Shown: positions 5,195-6,699 of the stretch, piece by piece
How positions within the stretch are numbered: position 1 is the first letter of the stretch
Layout of the letters: each line of letters begins with the position of its first letter
Assembly (NCBI GenBank): GCA_910585605.1
Contig: CAJUFL010000101.1
Span: 1-6,699, forward strand
Source of the DNA: an uncultured Lachnospiraceae bacterium
GTDB lineage: Bacteria; Bacillota; Clostridia; Lachnospirales; Lachnospiraceae
Length of the DNA stretch: 6,699 nt
Direction of reading: 5' to 3'
Notes under the pieces: generated by a model
The model's database searches: none
What the model was told of the DNA's origin: nothing
The model's input: the letters and a program-made list of their open reading frames with translations, nothing else
Made by a program: the position numbers and the translations under genes

Positions 5195-6699
5195 TTACAT
5201 CTCCCTCTGATTATTTTTTATGTTTTCCTGTGCTTCATGGTCTTTTCCCTGACCGGAAACAAGCGCTTTTTTCTCTGCAAGGCGGGCTTTTAAGGAAGTC
5301 CTTGCCGCAGGACACTCCTGCCCTTTTTTGTTTTCTTCCTTCCTCGCTTTCTCCCCTGCACCGTTATTCAGCACATTATCGACCATGTTATAATTCTGTT
5401 CTTCCATTTCCTCAATCTTTGCAAGGGGCTTGTATTCTGCCAGCTTTTCAAGCAGCTCCATAGCCCTCTTTCTTTCCTCCGGCTCTGTCCCGTCCGCAGC
5501 TATCTCCGCAAGCCATAGTGCAATATCATGTGTATCCCTCTGCTTTAAGGCATCTGCAAGCTCTGATACATTCTCCGTCATGTTCTGGCTGTTGTCATGG
5601 TAAAGGGCGGCATCATAATCATATGTAAAGCGGTCAAGTTCCACTGCAAGCTGTTCTGGTGGTGTCAGACCGGGCATTCGCTTTTCCCATACTTTTGCTT
5701 CAAATTCCTCGCCCATATGTCCGTCTATCTCCATTTCCGGCAGTTTCGCCACAAGCTCCGCAATCACTTCCATCGCCTGCGGACTGTCTTTTATGTCAGG
5801 GATATACTCCAAAATATCAAGATCAATCCTTTTCCCTAATAAAATGTCAATCCCCACATCTTCAAAAGCCTCCGTTCCCGGTGTATGGATATTGATGCCG
5901 ATAGCAGGGATACCGTTCATGCGATCCGGCGGTATCTGCTTCCAGATTGCTATAGCTTCCTCCACAGTAGGGATATTCTCATAAAACTCGCCCATAGTGT
6001 GAAATTCGCCGCACTCCGCAACGGTCAGCGTCACTTCCGGTTCTGCCTGTTCCGGGAATAAAGTTTCCCGCAGACCTTTGTATGCAAAGTTTTCCCCGTC
6101 AAATATGGTGATCTGGTCAGTTTCCTCATTAAACTCCAAGGAGAAGTCCAGCCTGTCCCCCTGCTCAATAGAAGCATGGTCTGCCGCTTCTATCCTCTCT
6201 CCGTATTTCCCCATTTCCACAAAAGGCTTGTCACATTCTGCATACGCTTTACACAGCCCCTCCGCATCAAGCCCGCTGGTATTCTTAAACCACCGTTCCT
6301 CGTCATTCATGCGGATATTAAAAATACTGACTGGCTCTTTCTCCCTTGCTTCACGCACTCCCTCCAGATAGTCCTCCACCTGCGGAAGATACGTTTCAAG
6401 GCTTCCCGTCCTCTGTGCTGTAATCGGGTTAATATCCACTTTTACCCCGCCGATGTGAAGCCCGTCCCCATTAAACGTATCAAACAGCACATCTTCACGC
6501 TCATTCGTGGAAAGTTCCACTGCCACATCAAGGTCAGAGCCTTCACGCTCCAAGCCCCGGCACCGGCTCCCGACTACTGCCACATCCACAATCTCCGCAT
6601 CAATGCCATGTTCATCTAATTGTGCCTGCACATGACATTTTACAGTTTCCTCAATCTCTGCCGGGTTCATTTCGCTGATTTCATGGAACAGCTCGTTTG
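5195..6699 (-). CDS. Large ICE accessory protein: nucleotidyltransferase motif, LPD-like region, DUF4316-like tail (N-terminus outside window)
   Basis: At least 500 residues; the frame is open to the right edge, reading NELFHEISE before the first in-window Met (6668-6670), which has no ribosome binding site, so the true start is outside. Residue numbers here count from that Met. Residues about 20-105 carry a minimal nucleotidyltransferase motif: G34-S35-R ... S45-D46-L-D48 and a third acidic D79 in VKVDINPI. All three catalytic-type acids are present. Residues about 115-205 form an acidic domain I do not recognise. Residues about 214-310, with ENIPTVEEAI and PPDRMNGIPAIGI, resemble the large polyvalent protein-associated domains of ICE proteins. 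The tail (about 365-491), with YNMVDNVLNNG and SLKARLAEKK, is typical of DUF4316 proteins. It is co-directional and probably co-transcribed with the TTRAP-like gene. Function is unknown; antirestriction or other host-interaction roles are suggested for such proteins only by context. Confidence 0.72.
   Translation of the reverse strand, partial: NELFHEISEMNPAEIEETVKCHVQAQLDEHGIDAEIVDVAVVGSRCRGLEREGSDLDVAVELSTNEREDVLFDTFNGDGLHIGGVKVDINPITAQRTGSLETYLPQVEDYLEGVREAREKEPVSIFNIRMNDEERWFKNTSGLDAEGLCKAYAECDKPFVEMGKYGERIEAADHASIEQGDRLDFSLEFNEETDQITIFDGENFAYKGLRETLFPEQAEPEVTLTVAECGEFHTMGEFYENIPTVEEAIAIWKQIPPDRMNGIPAIGINIHTPGTEAFEDVGIDILLGKRIDLDILEYIPDIKDSPQAMEVIAELVAKLPEMEIDGHMGEEFEAKVWEKRMPGLTPPEQLAVELDRFTYDYDAALYHDNSQNMTENVSELADALKQRDTHDIALWLAEIAADGTEPEERKRAMELLEKLAEYKPLAKIEEMEEQNYNMVDNVLNNGAGEKARKEENKKGQECPAARTSLKARLAEKKALVSGQGKDHEAQENIKNNQREM

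Noticed and set aside
5182..6619. Several plus-strand frames of 63-147 codons opposite the large ICE gene
   Set aside because: Antisense shadows in a GC-richer gene; translations are rich in Ser, Pro, Phe and His with no domain character.
1..6699. CRISPR array, tRNA, rRNA, insertion sequence or attachment site
   Set aside because: No regularly spaced repeats, cloverleaf, transposase/integrase frame or flanking direct repeats were found by eye.

Overview
The window looks like part of an integrative and conjugative element (ICE) or related conjugative transposon from an anaerobic, low-to-moderate GC Firmicute, most likely a gut Clostridia/Lachnospiraceae-type host. The inference rests on three things: a relaxase C-terminus of the kind found in clostridial ICEs at the left edge, a transposon-transfer assisting (TTRAP-type) small protein with a DUF4316-type large accessory protein at the right edge, and strong GGAGG-type ribosome binding sites with sigma-A-type promoters. 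Species cannot be named from sequence alone.

Layout. Positions 1-633 (+) are the 3' end of the relaxase gene. It is followed by about 416 bases without a confident gene (634-1049). That gap holds two hairpin terminators (about 643-693 and 846-891), a possible 29-codon basic peptide gene on the minus strand (670-759), and a protein-like stretch in frame behind the stop of the next gene (966-1049). Positions 1050-2432 (-) encode a 460-residue fusion: an N-terminal hemerythrin with all seven expected iron ligands, a middle domain that may be CheX-like, and a C-terminal phospho-receiver domain. A 421-base divergent regulatory region (2433-2853) separates it from a two-gene operon on the plus strand. 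That operon is an AgrA-like LytTR response regulator (2854-3597) followed, with a one-base overlap, by an AgrC-like membrane histidine kinase with a GHKL ATPase domain (3597-4886). A long inverted-repeat terminator (4929-4973) separates this operon from the convergent ICE genes on the minus strand: the TTRAP-like protein (4984-5190) and, four bases upstream of it, a large gene (5195 to beyond 6699). The large gene carries an intact-looking nucleotidyltransferase motif, a likely large-polyvalent-protein type middle region and a DUF4316-like tail.

How the parts may work together. The two signalling units (hemerythrin-receiver protein and AgrA/AgrC pair) sit as a divergent cassette of about 4.2 kb between ICE backbone genes that point towards each other, with terminator hairpins on both sides. 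This looks like a cargo slot: oxygen/redox or diiron sensing plus a peptide- or ligand-responsive two-component system carried on a mobile element. No AgrB or AgrD gene is present in the window, so the kinase's signal is unknown. Cross-talk between the AgrA-like regulator and the divergent hemerythrin gene is possible but inferred only from arrangement. No integrase, attachment site, tRNA, rRNA or CRISPR array was seen.
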